NCBI GenBank assembly: GCA_002163005.1 | Contig: MAAF01000106.1 | Location: 26,950-90,949 of the forward strand | Length of the DNA: 64,000 nucleotides | Direction: 5' to 3' | Source of the DNA: Colwellia psychrerythraea | GTDB taxonomy: Bacteria; Pseudomonadota; Gammaproteobacteria; Enterobacterales; Alteromonadaceae | In this document: in pieces, positions 8,311 to 17,200 of the stretch | Layout of the letters: each line of letters begins with the position of its first letter | Numbering within the stretch: the first letter of the stretch is position 1 | Position numbers and translations under genes: made by a program | The notes under the pieces: generated by a model | Told to the model about the DNA's origin: nothing | The model's input: only the letters and a program-made list of their open reading frames with translations | Database searches by the model: none

Positions 8311-8937
8311 TTAAGATAAACCACAGCCTTTTAGGATAATTGAAGTCAGTGACTGAACTACATCATCAAAATCATCATCGTCCATTGCCTCTTTACCAAA
8401 ACCAGCCAATACCTGCACATTAAAATCAGCATAGTGCTGTGTGGAACTCCAAATAAGAAATAACAAGTGATGTGGATTGATTGCATCTATTTGACCTTGT
8501 TTAATCCAGGTTTCAATGATGATAATTTTTTCATCTAACCATTGCTTAAATTCGGTATGTAAATAGTCTTTAAGAATAGGCGCGCCATGAATTACTTCAC
8601 TGGCAAATATTTTTGAACCATCGGGGTCATGCTTGGCATGCATGATTTTTTCATGAATATAAGCAGTAAGAATTGTTTTAGGATCATCATCAATACTTAG
8701 GGTATCGAAACTAGTATTCCAGCTGACAATTATTTCAGTGAGTAATTGCTGATAAAGATCAGTTTTGTCATCGAAATAATAATGAATATTTGCTCGAGGT
8801 ATATTTGCACGTTCAGCAATGCGCTTAATTGATGCGCCTTTAAAACCATGTGTAACAAACTCTGTTTTGGCCGCCGTTAAAATAAGCGCAACATTCCTTT
8901 GGCGAACTTGCCCTACAGATTCTTTTTTTACCGACAC
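8311..8937 (-). CDS. RutR-like TetR family repressor, probable regulator of the purine island
   Basis: 208-aa TetR-type regulator. The N-terminal helix-turn-helix spans about 25-60 (FVTHGFKGASIKRIAERANIPRANIHYYF). The C-terminal part resembles E. coli RutR strongly: SKIFASEVIHGAPIL, LDEKIIIIETWIKQGQIDAINPHHLLFLIWSSTQHYADF, where HLLF-IWSSTQHYADF is a RutR hallmark. RutR senses uracil/thymine and also touches purine catabolism genes in E. coli. Here it sits at the end of a purine run whose outer promoters carry RutR-like palindromes. The effector (uracil, xanthine, allantoin or other) is not readable. A separate AT-rich palindrome lies just before its own start. Confidence 0.82.
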   Translation of the reverse strand: MSVKKESVGQVRQRNVALILTAAKTEFVTHGFKGASIKRIAERANIPRANIHYYFDDKTDLYQQLLTEIIVSWNTSFDTLSIDDDPKTILTAYIHEKIMHAKHDPDGSKIFASEVIHGAPILKDYLHTEFKQWLDEKIIIIETWIKQGQIDAINPHHLLFLIWSSTQHYADFNVQVLAGFGKEAMDDDDFDDVVQSLTSIILKGCGLS

Positions 8938-8978
8938 AAATACCTCATAACTTCATTGATGATGCAGGAAATAATTTT

Positions 8979-8992
8979 ATAACAAATGTTAT
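8979..8992. promoter_or_regulatory. Candidate autoregulatory palindrome upstream of the tetR-like gene
   Basis: ATAACA-AA-TGTTAT lies 42 bp before the tetR-like start. The block ATAACAAAT recurs directly at 9011-9019 inside AGTATT-n7-AATACT. It differs from the TTGACAC sites, so it may bind another protein or a different mode of the same repressor. Confidence 0.4.
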
Positions 8993-9086
8993 CTGGCAGC
9001 TATAGTATTCATAACAAATACTTTGACTTAATCGCGCTATTAGTTGATTGAGGCTATTTAAGATTTTTACCAACTTATAAATGAAA

Positions 9087-9119
9087 AGCCACATTACCTG
9101 CGTTGCAAATAATATGGCT
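9087..9119 (-). terminator. Terminator after malate synthase G
   Basis: On the minus strand AGCCATATTA pairs with TAATGTGGCT (one G-T pair) across 13 bases, followed by TTTT. It closes the purine/glyoxylate transcript ahead of the tetR-like gene. Confidence 0.6.
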
Positions 9120-9171
9120 ATTAATGTAGTTTTAACTACAAATTGTGGTGAAGCTGCTTTAAATCAGACGA

Positions 9172-11358
9172 TTATACCGCTTTAACTTCCTGCCGCCTTT
9201 GATGTAATAACGGTTCGGTATAACCACTTGGTTGCTCTTTGCCTTGGAAAATAAGATCCGTGGCGGCTTTAAAAGCAATACTTTCACCAAAATCTGTTCC
9301 GATAGCAAGGTAACTGCTATCGGCAGCATTTTGTTGATCGACAACTTCAGCCATGCGCTGTAGTGATTCAAGTACTTGGCGTTCATTGATCACACCATGA
9401 TGAAGCCAGTTGCAAACATGCTGACTTGATATTCGTAATGTTGCTCTATCTTCCATGCGGGCTATATTGTCGATATCAGGTACTTTTGAGCAACCAATGC
9501 CTTGATTTACCCAGCGAACCACATAACCCAATAAACCTTGAATGTTGTTGTCTAATTCTTTTTGAATTGCCGCTGTTGATAATTCAGTTTGATTTTTCAG
9601 TAAAGGGATAGTCAATAACTCGCTTAAGTCATCAATGGTTCCCGGTAAAGAAAACTCGGCTTGCATGGCACTTTGAATCTCTTGAACATTGACTTTGTGG
9701 TAATGCATTACGTGTAACGTAGCGGCAGTAGGCGAGGGAACCCAAGCACAATTTGCCCCCGATTTTGGATGGGCTATTTTGCTTTTAACCATTTCCGACA
9801 TTTGATCCGGTATTGCCCACATGCCTTTACCAATTTGCGCTTTACCTTGCAGGCCTGCTTGCAAACCAATTCTGACATTTCTATTTTCATAGGCTGTTAT
9901 CCAGGGTTCATCTTTCATCAAGGCTTTTTGAGCCATAGCGCCCGCATGCATACTGGTATGAATTTCATCACCGGTGCGGTCTAAAAATCCAGTATTAATA
10001 AACGCAAGGCGTGTTTGTGCGGCGCGAATACACTCCTTTAGATTGGCAGAAGTGCGACGTTCTTCATCCATGATACCCATTTTTATAGTGTTTTGGGCTA
10101 AACCCAAATGACGTTCAATGGCACTAAATAAATCATGACTAAAGGCGACTTCTTCAGGGCCATGCATTTTAGGTTTTACAATGTAAATGCTACCTTGTTT
10201 AGAGTTCTTAAATTTCGAGGTGCCCTTTAAATCGTGTAGTGAAATTAAACTGGTGATTAGACCATCAACAATGCCCTCAGGTACTTTTTCATCCTTTGCT
10301 GTGACAATAGCATTTGTGGTCATTAGGTGACCCACATTACGAATGAATTGCAAGCTTCTACCCGGTAGAGAGATTTCTTTTTGGTCAGGCGATAAATAGT
10401 TTCGGTCATGATTTAGGGTACGGGTGATGGTTCTAGTGCCTTTTTGAATAATCTCAGCAAGATCACCTTTCATTAAACCTAACCAGTTACGATAAACCGA
10501 GGTTTTGTCCGAGGCATCTACCGCGGCAATAGAGTCTTCACAGTCTTGAATAGTACTTAATGCCGACTCTAACACTACATCTTTAACAGCAGCAGCATCG
10601 GTTTTGCCAACAACATTGTCTTTATCTATTTGGATTTCAATGTGCAAACCATTATGACGGCAAAGTAGCGTAGAGGGATCACCGGTTGAGCCGTTGTAGC
10701 CAACAAACTGTTGTGCATCTTTTAACTGCACTTGTTCACCGGTAAAAAGCGTCACAGTAAAGGTTTTTTTGACGATATGGTACTTCACCGCATCAATATG
10801 ACTACCACGGGTTAACGGTAAAGTTTCGTCTAAAAATCTGCGCGCATACGCTTGCACTCTGCGTCCGCGAACAGGATTAAAATCTTTGGTCTGTTTCGCG
10901 CCATTATCGTCACCAATAACATCAGTACCATATAAAGCGTCATACAAACTACCCCATCGTGCATTCGCGGCATTAAGGGAAAATCGTGCATTCATCAAGG
11001 GTACTACCAGTTGAGGGCCCGCGATAAGGGCAACCTCATCATCAACCTTTTGAGTAGAGATAGTAAAGTCTGCTTTCTCTGTGACCAAATAGCCTATTTC
11101 CTTTAAAAACAACTCATAGCGCTGTTGGTTAAAAGGCTGGTTGGCGGGATCAGTATGCCAAACATCAATATGCGCTTGTAAACTAGCTCTTGTCGCTAAT
11201 AGCTGTTGATTACGCGGAGTAAACTCAGCTAACACTTCAGCAACAGAATCCCAGAAATCATCGGCATGAATATTAAGACCAGGCAATACTTCATGATTGA
11301 CTAAATTATATAAACAGCCTGCAACCTTATAACCGTGCTTGATTGTTTTTTGCTTCAT
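9172..11358 (-). CDS. glcB: Malate synthase G
   Basis: 728 aa, the normal length for the monomeric G isoform. It condenses glyoxylate with acetyl-CoA to malate. Seen in the sequence: AHPKSGANCAWVPSPTAATLHVMHYHKVNV near the C-terminal third, the TGFLDRTGDEIHTSMHAG segment with catalytic acidic residues, and RGSHIDAVKYHIV in the G-isoform insertion. The start ATG at 11358 is 3 bp after the puuD stop, so the two are co-transcribed. Placing malate synthase directly behind the urate pathway provides an anaplerotic outlet for purine-derived glyoxylate. Confidence 0.95.
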   Translation of the reverse strand: MKQKTIKHGYKVAGCLYNLVNHEVLPGLNIHADDFWDSVAEVLAEFTPRNQQLLATRASLQAHIDVWHTDPANQPFNQQRYELFLKEIGYLVTEKADFTISTQKVDDEVALIAGPQLVVPLMNARFSLNAANARWGSLYDALYGTDVIGDDNGAKQTKDFNPVRGRRVQAYARRFLDETLPLTRGSHIDAVKYHIVKKTFTVTLFTGEQVQLKDAQQFVGYNGSTGDPSTLLCRHNGLHIEIQIDKDNVVGKTDAAAVKDVVLESALSTIQDCEDSIAAVDASDKTSVYRNWLGLMKGDLAEIIQKGTRTITRTLNHDRNYLSPDQKEISLPGRSLQFIRNVGHLMTTNAIVTAKDEKVPEGIVDGLITSLISLHDLKGTSKFKNSKQGSIYIVKPKMHGPEEVAFSHDLFSAIERHLGLAQNTIKMGIMDEERRTSANLKECIRAAQTRLAFINTGFLDRTGDEIHTSMHAGAMAQKALMKDEPWITAYENRNVRIGLQAGLQGKAQIGKGMWAIPDQMSEMVKSKIAHPKSGANCAWVPSPTAATLHVMHYHKVNVQEIQSAMQAEFSLPGTIDDLSELLTIPLLKNQTELSTAAIQKELDNNIQGLLGYVVRWVNQGIGCSKVPDIDNIARMEDRATLRISSQHVCNWLHHGVINERQVLESLQRMAEVVDQQNAADSSYLAIGTDFGESIAFKAATDLIFQGKEQPSGYTEPLLHQRRQEVKAV

Positions 11359-11361
11359 TTT

Positions 11362-12561
11362 TTATCCTTGGTCTTTATTTTTGCTTAACCATAGTGACAG
11401 TGTTAGGCGTTCTTCTTCTGTCATTTGGGTTTTGTTCATAAACGGCATGTCTTTGGAGTTGACTACACGGGCTTCAATTCTGGGTGCCCATTGTTTGATA
11501 GAAGCCATGTCTGAAAAAATAACGCCACCTTGAGGTGATGTAAATACATCATCAGTTGGTGCTTCTGAATGACAGGCACTACAACGGGTTTCAATAATAT
11601 GTTGTACTTGCGCATTAGTAACACCTTGCTGTTTTTGTTCAGCGGAGAGTTCAACCGTCTTTGGAGCAATAGCGTAGGCAAGCACAATAGTGGCGAGAAT
11701 TGAGCTCACTAGTACCATAGGTTTTTGTTTACCAAAATGACGTAAAACAAAATACTGACGCACGGCTGCAGTGATTAATATGATGGCCATCAACACTAAC
11801 CAATTTGCACTATGGTTATAGGTAATTGGGTAATGATTTGAAATCATAATAAACAACACGGGTAAGGTGATATAGGTGTTGTGCGTTGAGCGTAATTTGG
11901 CGTTAAGGCCATATTTAGAGTCAGGTGTAGCACCTTCTTCTACTGCTTTTACTAAGGCACGCTGTGATGGCATGATGCCGAAAAACACATTACCAGCCAT
12001 GATGGTACCTAAAATAGCTCCCATATGCATGTAAGCACCACGGGCGCTAAATACTTGGGTTAAGCCGTAAGACAGAGCAGTTGCAATAATAAATAAAATA
12101 AGGGCCAATACTAAGCCATGGTCTTTAAGTTTAGTACGTACTAATAACTCATAACTACCGACACCAATAACAATTGAGCCTAGTCCTAAGCCAATAGCTT
12201 GCCATTGGGTTAACTCTTTTACGCGAGGGTCAATTAGATAAGACTCAGCGCCAACATAGAACATAAGCGAGAGTAGTAAGAAACCTGTGATCCAAGTGGT
12301 ATAAGCTTCCCACTTAAACCAATGTAATGTGGTTGGCATTTTAGGTGGCGCTAATTTATATTTTGCTACTTCATAAAAACCACCACCATGAATGGCCCAA
12401 AGGTCACCAGAAATGCCTTTATCAGCTTTTTCTTCGGGTGGCTTTTCAAGATGGTTATCTAACCAAACAAAATAAAATGATGCACCGATCCAAGCGATAC
12501 CAACGATAAGATGTGCGAAGCGAATGATTAAATTTAACCACTCAGTAATATACGGGTCCAT
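11362..12561 (-). CDS. puuD: Membrane urate oxidase PuuD with C-terminal cytochrome c domain
   Basis: 399 aa. The N-terminal 300 residues are a multi-helix membrane domain (DUF989/urate oxidase type; helices such as FAHLIVGIAWIGASFYFVWL and ITGFLLLSLMFYVGAESYL). The C-terminal 75 residues are a cytochrome c domain with CSACH at 327-331 and a distal PFM as likely axial methionine. PuuD oxidises urate to 5-hydroxyisourate and passes electrons to the respiratory chain rather than making peroxide as soluble uricase does. Lies upstream of glcB with a 3-bp gap. No soluble uricase gene was seen in the island, which supports PuuD as the urate step. Confidence 0.9.
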   Translation of the reverse strand: MDPYITEWLNLIIRFAHLIVGIAWIGASFYFVWLDNHLEKPPEEKADKGISGDLWAIHGGGFYEVAKYKLAPPKMPTTLHWFKWEAYTTWITGFLLLSLMFYVGAESYLIDPRVKELTQWQAIGLGLGSIVIGVGSYELLVRTKLKDHGLVLALILFIIATALSYGLTQVFSARGAYMHMGAILGTIMAGNVFFGIMPSQRALVKAVEEGATPDSKYGLNAKLRSTHNTYITLPVLFIMISNHYPITYNHSANWLVLMAIILITAAVRQYFVLRHFGKQKPMVLVSSILATIVLAYAIAPKTVELSAEQKQQGVTNAQVQHIIETRCSACHSEAPTDDVFTSPQGGVIFSDMASIKQWAPRIEARVVNSKDMPFMNKTQMTEEERLTLSLWLSKNKDQG

Positions 12562-12812
12562 AGTCTTTCCTTTTGTACGCCTACCTTGGGTAAACGTTTT
12601 ATAATTTTATGTTTTTATGACTAGTTAATTAAATTTTTACTTAACTCATGCTTTATTAAATACAGTTTTTATAAAGCATAGTTTGTAAGTGATATTGCCT
12701 TAGCCCCGCGCTAGGCAACCGCCTGTTAGATGTAGTACTGGTATTTTTATTAACTTCTTAACTTTTAGCCAGTGAAGCGTTTTAATCTAGCATTAGTGAA
12801 TTAGTTGATGAC

Positions 12813-12892
12813 TGAAGTTTGTGAGTACAAAGAAGAAGCACGGAATTTATAACTATAAATGAGTACTTCTGATGCCGTATTCACAGATTTCA
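12813..12892. repeat. Long intergenic palindrome, AGCACGGA family, copy 1
   Basis: Outer arms TGAAGTTTGTGAGTAC (12813-12828) and GTATTCACAGATTTCA (12877-12892) match at 13 of 16 positions. The inner part has AGCACGGA, an AT-rich dyad and TGAGTACTTCT. The same inner layout returns at 43411-43480. It fills most of the 351-bp gap between guaD and puuD; nothing else was recognised in that gap. Confidence 0.65.
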
Positions 12893-12912
12893 GGTATTAA
12901 ATAATTTGTTAA

Positions 12913-14262
12913 TTAAACTTTCTCACCCATTATATGGGTAGCTTTAACGTGTCTATCGTCACCTAGCATGCTCAACACGAACAATTTTTCGGTTAAGGTT
13001 TTACAGCGTTTGATGCGTACATCCATTAAAGGGGTTGCTTGATAATCAAGCACGATAAAGTCAGCTTCAGCGCCTTGGGCAAAGTTACCAATCGTCCCTT
13101 CTAAATCTAAGGCAATAGCGCCACCTAAGGTTGCTAAATATAATGATTTGTATGGGCTTAATTTATCACCACGTAATTGCTGGGTTTTATAACCTTCGTT
13201 GAGAGTGGTCAACATAGAGAAACTACTGCCAGCGCCAATGTCAGTGCCTAACCCCACATTCACATCAAAGGCTTCCGCTTGTTTTAAGTTAAAACAACCG
13301 CTACCTAAAAATAAGTTTGAGGTCGGGCAAAAGGCAATGGCTGAATTGGTATCACTTAAGCGCTGGCATTCATGATCGTGCAAATGTACACCGTGAGCAA
13401 AAACACTACGGCGGCCTAATAAACTGCTTTTATCGTACACATCAAGATAACCGTTACTGTCTGGGAATAATTCACTAACCCAAGCAATTTCATCTTTGTT
13501 TTCAGATAAATGGGTATGTAAATAAACACTAGGATATTCTTTTAATAACTCACCGGCTTTATTAAGTTGTTCCGTTGAACAGGTAGGGGCAAAACGTGGC
13601 GTTACCGCATATTGTAATCTGTCGGTGTTATGCCATTTTTCAATGAGCGCTTTGCTGTCGGTATAGCCTGATTCAACAGTATCTGATAAATCATCAGGAC
13701 AGTTTTGATTCATCAGTACTTTACCGCAAATCATGCGTAACTTTTTCTGTTGAGCGACGGTAAAAAAGGCTTCAACAGATTCTTTATGTACTGTGCCAAA
13801 TACTAATGCTGTGGTGGTACCGGCATCTAATAATTGGCTTAAGAAAAATTCAGCAACACGTTTACCGTGTTCAATATCAGCAAATTGCTTTTCTTCAGGG
13901 AAGGTGTAGTTTTCTAACCACTCGAGTAATTGTTCGCCGTAAGAGGCGACCATTTCGGATTGTGCATAATGTACATGAGTATCAATAAACCCAGGCATGA
14001 TTAGGCCATTGTCATATTGAGTAACGACAACGTCGGCGGGTAACGTTTTCAGTAAATCCTTGGCGTTAGCTAAGGTTTCAACTAAGCCATTGTTGATGAC
14101 TAATAGTCCATCTTCAAAGTACTGATAACTCTCTTCTTCTGATACTTTGGCGGGATCCGCTAAAAAGTGCAGTACTTCGCCACGATATGCTTTGCGGCCG
14201 GTACTTGTAGCTTTACTTATTGCTTCACTCGTTGAAGAAGTGTTTGCAGTGTTGTTCGACAT
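12913..14262 (-). CDS. guaD: Guanine deaminase
   Basis: 449-aa amidohydrolase. It deaminates guanine to xanthine, the entry point to xanthine dehydrogenase. The metal-binding HxH is H96/H98 in PGFIDTHVHYAQ. LHTHLSENKDE carries the next histidines, VFAHGVHLHDHE another, and GLGTDIGAGSSFSM holds the metal aspartate; all are typical of guanine deaminase. A Ser/Thr-rich N-terminal tail of about 25 residues is extra. Same strand as the upstream ureidoglycolate lyase with a 112-bp gap. Confidence 0.93.
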   Translation of the reverse strand: MSNNTANTSSTSEAISKATSTGRKAYRGEVLHFLADPAKVSEEESYQYFEDGLLVINNGLVETLANAKDLLKTLPADVVVTQYDNGLIMPGFIDTHVHYAQSEMVASYGEQLLEWLENYTFPEEKQFADIEHGKRVAEFFLSQLLDAGTTTALVFGTVHKESVEAFFTVAQQKKLRMICGKVLMNQNCPDDLSDTVESGYTDSKALIEKWHNTDRLQYAVTPRFAPTCSTEQLNKAGELLKEYPSVYLHTHLSENKDEIAWVSELFPDSNGYLDVYDKSSLLGRRSVFAHGVHLHDHECQRLSDTNSAIAFCPTSNLFLGSGCFNLKQAEAFDVNVGLGTDIGAGSSFSMLTTLNEGYKTQQLRGDKLSPYKSLYLATLGGAIALDLEGTIGNFAQGAEADFIVLDYQATPLMDVRIKRCKTLTEKLFVLSMLGDDRHVKATHIMGEKV

Positions 14263-14374
14263 ATTTCTTAACCTATTACTTATTGAATTTTACTATTACT
14301 GGGTGTTGTACTGTTTTTCACGGCTTAATACCGCGCTATCTATTTACTATTTCACTCATGAAGTCTTCACCGCT

Positions 14375-14890
14375 TTATTGCTTAGCCGCTAATGTGATCA
14401 CAAGCGAACCGTCGAGCTTTTCAACATCACAGTTATCACCTTCTCCGCCGCGATCGACCACGAGAAAGTCACTCACTTCATTAAGCGCTAAACAAAAGTG
14501 ATGCCAAGTACCTTTATTATAGTTAACGCCTTGTTCACCGCTGGCTAAAAAAACTTCGATTTTTGTGGTATCAAGCTCGCCTGCTGGCGCAACTACAATC
14601 ACATAAGGTTGTTTACCCATTGGGATAAATGCTTGGCTACCTAATGGATGGCGTTCCATCATTTCGATCGGTAAAGGAAAAGCCAGTGGGGTAGAACGAA
14701 AAATATTAAGCAAGGTTTTACCCTGTTGCTCAGCAACATCAACGTTGGCAAGATTGTGATAACGCATAGTGTGGCCATCATTAATGGCGAAATGTTCAGC
14801 ACTTTCGGACACTGAAATAACATCCCCATAAGCGGAGAAATTCTCTGCCGTTAGCTTTTTGGGTACAACATTAATGATTTTACTGCTCAT
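14375..14890 (-). CDS. allA: Ureidoglycolate lyase
   Basis: 171 aa, cupin-type AllA family. It splits (S)-ureidoglycolate to glyoxylate and urea, completing the route begun by allantoicase. Family signatures: KLTAENFSAYGDVIS near the N-terminus, LNIFRSTPLAFPLPIEMMERHPLGSQAFIPM in the middle, and GVNYNKGTWHHFCLAL toward the end, with the cupin histidines. No urease genes are in the window, so the urea formed is exported or degraded elsewhere. Confidence 0.92.
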   Translation of the reverse strand: MSSKIINVVPKKLTAENFSAYGDVISVSESAEHFAINDGHTMRYHNLANVDVAEQQGKTLLNIFRSTPLAFPLPIEMMERHPLGSQAFIPMGKQPYVIVVAPAGELDTTKIEVFLASGEQGVNYNKGTWHHFCLALNEVSDFLVVDRGGEGDNCDVEKLDGSLVITLAAKQ

Positions 14891-14912
14891 CTTAATCTCT
14901 CGGTTAATTGTG

Positions 14913-14944
14913 ATACCAATCGGACTAATTAATCCGTTTGGTAT
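14913..14944. repeat. Intergenic palindrome, ATACCAA family, copy 2
   Basis: ATACCAATCGGACTAA is followed directly by TTAATCCGTTTGGTAT, a 16-bp stem with two mismatches and no spacer. It lies 22 bp before the ureidoglycolate lyase start, inside the presumed transcript, so it could fold in RNA and affect expression or processing. Confidence 0.75.
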
Positions 14945-15025
14945 TTATATTCTTCTACTGGCTTGAAACTGTTTTTCTAATTATTGCAGGCTCATAACTC
15001 AAAGCCGATTATTGATACTTTTCGA

Positions 15026-15373
15026 TTAACTACCACGGTATGTTGAATAACCATAAGCGGTTAACAGCAATGGAATATGGTAATGCGTACCGCTGGCGTC
15101 AATTTCAAAAACAATATCAACGTAGGGGTAAAACCCTGCTTCGTTGTTCGCTTTAAAATAAACAGCTGTGGCAAAATGCATACGGTAAACACCCGCTGAT
15201 AATTTTTCATCCGCAGCTAATAAACCGGGTAAACGACCGTCAGCATTAGTAACGCCGCCGTTTATCTCATTCCAGCCTTCGCCGTCTTGAGCAAACAAAG
15301 TAATAGGTACGTTTTGTGCTGGTAAACCACGGGTAGTATCAAGTATGTGGGTAGTAATTTGACTCATTGTCAT
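15026..15373 (-). CDS. 5-Hydroxyisourate hydrolase (transthyretin-like)
   Basis: 115 aa, the usual size for HIU hydrolase without a signal peptide. It opens 5-hydroxyisourate, the product of PuuD, to OHCU. Diagnostic parts are the N-terminal THILDTTRGLPAQ with its histidine, the central GRLPGLL, the YHIPLLLTAYGYSTYRGS C-terminus, and the closing YRGS tetrapeptide that distinguishes HIU hydrolases from transthyretin. Located 44 bp downstream of the OHCU decarboxylase gene. Confidence 0.95.
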   Translation of the reverse strand: MTMSQITTHILDTTRGLPAQNVPITLFAQDGEGWNEINGGVTNADGRLPGLLAADEKLSAGVYRMHFATAVYFKANNEAGFYPYVDIVFEIDASGTHYHIPLLLTAYGYSTYRGS

Positions 15374-15417
15374 TCCTTAAAAGATAGCCTTAAATTTATC
15401 TTAACTGGTTCAGGGGA

Positions 15418-15927
15418 CTAGCCTTCAGCTAATGCTTTATCAATACGCAGTTGAAAAATTTTACGTTGTTCTTCAGCAGCATTAACGAGCTCTTGCGTTT
15501 TGTTATTTGGTAGACGTGCTTGTAATAAATCAGACATTTGTTTAGCACTTTTACCGGTTGCACACACGATAAAGATAAAGCCGAATTTTTCCTCATAGTC
15601 GCTATTACCTTGAGAAAGCACTTCAAGTACATCGTCGTTGGCTTCTTTAACTAGACCTTGCTCGTTACCTGCCAATTCTTTGGTATTTGCATACTTAGCA
15701 CGCAAACTACTTACATCACCAATTTTCGGGTGACCTTCAAATGCTTCAAAATAATCTTGTTCAGATAAACCTTGCCACGCATTATTAGCGGCTTTTTTTA
15801 TTGCTAGCGCGGAAGAAAATGGACGCGCTTCAACCATTTTTTTTACCCAAGTACTTGAGGTACAACATTGCATAAATGTGTGGTTAGCTTCTGCTGCTGG
15901 TAGTTGGTTTAAATTTTCTAATATCAT
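15418..15927 (-). CDS. uraD: OHCU decarboxylase
   Basis: Decarboxylates 2-oxo-4-hydroxy-4-carboxy-5-ureidoimidazoline to (S)-allantoin. Family marks are the N-terminal LNQLPAAEANHTFMQCCTSSTWVKKMVEARPF, the catalytic-site helix segment EAFEGHPKIGDVSSLRAKYA with the key histidine, and the FGFIFIVCATGKSA strand. The open frame extends to GTG 15942, but AAGGA is best spaced for ATG 15927, giving 169 aa. Genes for the steps just before (HIU hydrolase) and after flank it. Confidence 0.93.
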   Translation of the reverse strand: MILENLNQLPAAEANHTFMQCCTSSTWVKKMVEARPFSSALAIKKAANNAWQGLSEQDYFEAFEGHPKIGDVSSLRAKYANTKELAGNEQGLVKEANDDVLEVLSQGNSDYEEKFGFIFIVCATGKSAKQMSDLLQARLPNNKTQELVNAAEEQRKIFQLRIDKALAEG

Positions 15928-15989
15928 TTTCATATCCTTCACTATTAAGTAACGGTATTTTAATTAAATACCACCACTAAGCGCGTTAA

Positions 15990-17057
15990 CTAACCTTGGC
16001 GGTTACCAAAAACACGCATACGAGAAATACCACCATCTGGGAAGATGCTTAAACGTACATGAGTAAAAGGTTGATCTTTTTCAGTGATGATTTCTTTAGT
16101 GAATAAATGTTCACGATGCGCATATAATTTAGTACTTGGAATAATTGGAGTCCAAGTTACGCTTACTGCGCCATCAGCAAAATCATCGCTATCGCTAATA
16201 CAGCCTTCAAGTTTGAAGGTATCAGGGAAGTTACCCTTAAAGTGACAAGTATCTATGATGACTTTATTAACACTACCGGTAGCGGCAAGTTTTACAATTG
16301 ACCAATCTGGACCTGGATCACGACGACGCTTAGTTTCCCAACCGTCACCCATGTTCACACCACGACCAGGCATAATGAGGTTGTTTTTATCACTGAAAAA
16401 CATATCGCTTACTAACAACGCTTTAGCGCCATTTTTAATTGAAGCTAAGTCAATGAGTTCACCGTCAACAAAATCATTCCAGTTAACTGCGGCTTCACCG
16501 TAAACACGGAAACGCGCAATACCACCATCAGGGAACATGGTTAAACGTACGTGAGTAAAAGCAGTATTATTTGCCTTTTTTTCAGAGTCGAGGACAAAAA
16601 GATTTTGGCTATGCGCTTTAACGTCAGTTGCTGAAAAAATTGTCTGCCAAACGGTATCTTTGTTTGGTTGAACTTCACTTACACAAGCTTCAACAGATAC
16701 TTTTTCTGGCGCGTTACCACGGAAGTAGTTGGTGTCGATATCAAAGGCGCGGATAACACCACTGATACCTAAACGGATAATACACCAATCTGAATCACGA
16801 CCATTATTACGACCATAACTTCTGCGTGATTCCCAACCGTCCATCCATTTACCACGTTCAGTAAATTTCTCTTCGATAAAAATACCACGACCTACTTTTA
16901 ATAAGTTTTCCATTTCTGCGAAGAAATCATCACTACATGAAAGTGTTTCGCCACCTACTTTTTCACTGGCTAAATCTACATAATGAGTTTTTAATTTTTG
17001 CTCTAATATCGCTTCTTCTGCCGACAATTTGTTTTGTGCTAACCAATCTTCAATCAT
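15990..17057 (-). CDS. alc: Allantoicase
   Basis: 355 aa made of two homologous jelly-roll allantoicase repeats. Repeat 1 has MDGWESRRSYGRNNGRDSDWCIIRLG and repeat 2 has GDGWETKRRRDPGPDWSIVKLA; each ends in FTHVRL(S/T)(M/I)FPDGGI. It hydrolyses allantoate to ureidoglycolate and urea. The tandem copies align well, as expected of the complete enzyme. Its presence indicates the allantoicase branch instead of the ammonia-releasing allantoate amidohydrolase branch. Confidence 0.95.
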   Translation of the reverse strand: MIEDWLAQNKLSAEEAILEQKLKTHYVDLASEKVGGETLSCSDDFFAEMENLLKVGRGIFIEEKFTERGKWMDGWESRRSYGRNNGRDSDWCIIRLGISGVIRAFDIDTNYFRGNAPEKVSVEACVSEVQPNKDTVWQTIFSATDVKAHSQNLFVLDSEKKANNTAFTHVRLTMFPDGGIARFRVYGEAAVNWNDFVDGELIDLASIKNGAKALLVSDMFFSDKNNLIMPGRGVNMGDGWETKRRRDPGPDWSIVKLAATGSVNKVIIDTCHFKGNFPDTFKLEGCISDSDDFADGAVSVTWTPIIPSTKLYAHREHLFTKEIITEKDQPFTHVRLSIFPDGGISRMRVFGNRQG

Positions 17058-17200
17058 TTTTTTTCTCCAGTTACTGCATTGTCAGGCAAGCCTTTGTCGA
17101 CTCTGATACATTGCGTGAATGTTAATTTTCTTCTTTTTCGAGTAAGTATTTTTTATTAATTTTTTCTATAATATTAAGTGTTAAGTATTTTTTAAAAGCC

